From the NCBI GenBank assembly GCA_017382775.1, contig JAFNZQ010000199.1, positions 1-6,079 of the forward strand: 6,079 nucleotides of DNA, written 5' to 3'. The notes beneath the pieces are model-generated. The model made no database searches, had not been told where the DNA came from, and saw only the letters and a list, made by a program, of their open reading frames with translations. Both the position numbers and the translations under genes were made by a program. Shown in pieces: positions 6,070 through 6,079 of the stretch (position 1 is the stretch's first letter; every line of letters begins with the position of its first letter). This stretch comes from Spirochaetaceae bacterium (GTDB taxonomy: Bacteria; Spirochaetota; Spirochaetia; Treponematales; Treponemataceae).

Positions 6070-6075
6070 CTCCTT
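6070..6075 (-). promoter_or_regulatory. Shine-Dalgarno of the SelD-derived chimeric ORF
   Basis: AAGGAG on the minus strand is 9 bases before ATG 6060, with an in-frame TGA directly upstream of it. This makes ATG 6060 a credible real start and not an internal codon of a longer selD frame. Confidence 0.65.
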
Positions 6076-6079
6076 TCAA

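Noticed and set aside
6076..6078. In-frame TGA upstream of the SelD-derived ORF read as selenocysteine
   Set aside because: SelD proteins can contain Sec, but at the N-terminal catalytic loop. Here the TGA is followed at once by a Shine-Dalgarno and a signal-peptide start, so an ordinary stop is far more likely.

Overview
The window reads as a moderate-GC bacterial chromosome segment in which every supported gene lies on the minus strand, so gene order runs from high to low coordinates. The organism is most likely a Gram-negative (diderm) bacterium, because a tripartite efflux system with an outer-membrane channel is present. A spirochaete such as a Treponema relative is a reasonable guess, based on the AroD-AroE fusion, an ATPase and permease encoded as separate MacB-type genes, and a SelD-derived sequence. 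This is inference and not proof.

Layout, in transcription order. (1) At 6060-5788 is a 90-residue ORF with its own Shine-Dalgarno and an export signal, joined in frame to the last ~65 residues of selenophosphate synthase (SelD). It is the oddest object in the window. (2) An AT-rich 89-bp gap (5787-5699) carries repeated and inverted 8-12 bp motifs that look like an operator. (3) A four-gene efflux operon follows: TolC-like outer-membrane factor (5698-4223), membrane fusion protein (4217-3165), ABC ATPase (3165-2476) and FtsX/MacB-type permease (2483-1296). The genes are 5 bp apart or overlap by 1 and 8 bp, and each downstream gene has its Shine-Dalgarno inside the preceding gene. (4) A 46-bp gap holds a consensus sigma-70 promoter, TTGACA-N17-TATAAT, whose predicted start falls on or next to the next gene's ATG. 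(5) From 1249 to the window edge runs the first 416 residues of a bifunctional 3-dehydroquinate dehydratase/shikimate dehydrogenase (AroDE), which continues beyond base 1.

The ATPase and permease would form a MacB-like mechanotransmission transporter. The fusion protein would link it to the TolC-like channel to expel an unknown substrate (macrolide, peptide, siderophore or lipid-like compounds are known for the family). AroDE belongs to the shikimate pathway and appears to be a separate transcription unit. No tRNA, rRNA, CRISPR array, insertion sequence or plus-strand gene could be supported. The leads most worth checking are the signal peptide-SelD chimera, the probably leaderless aroDE promoter, the operator-like repeats before the efflux operon, and a perfect 11-bp-arm inverted repeat inside aroDE.
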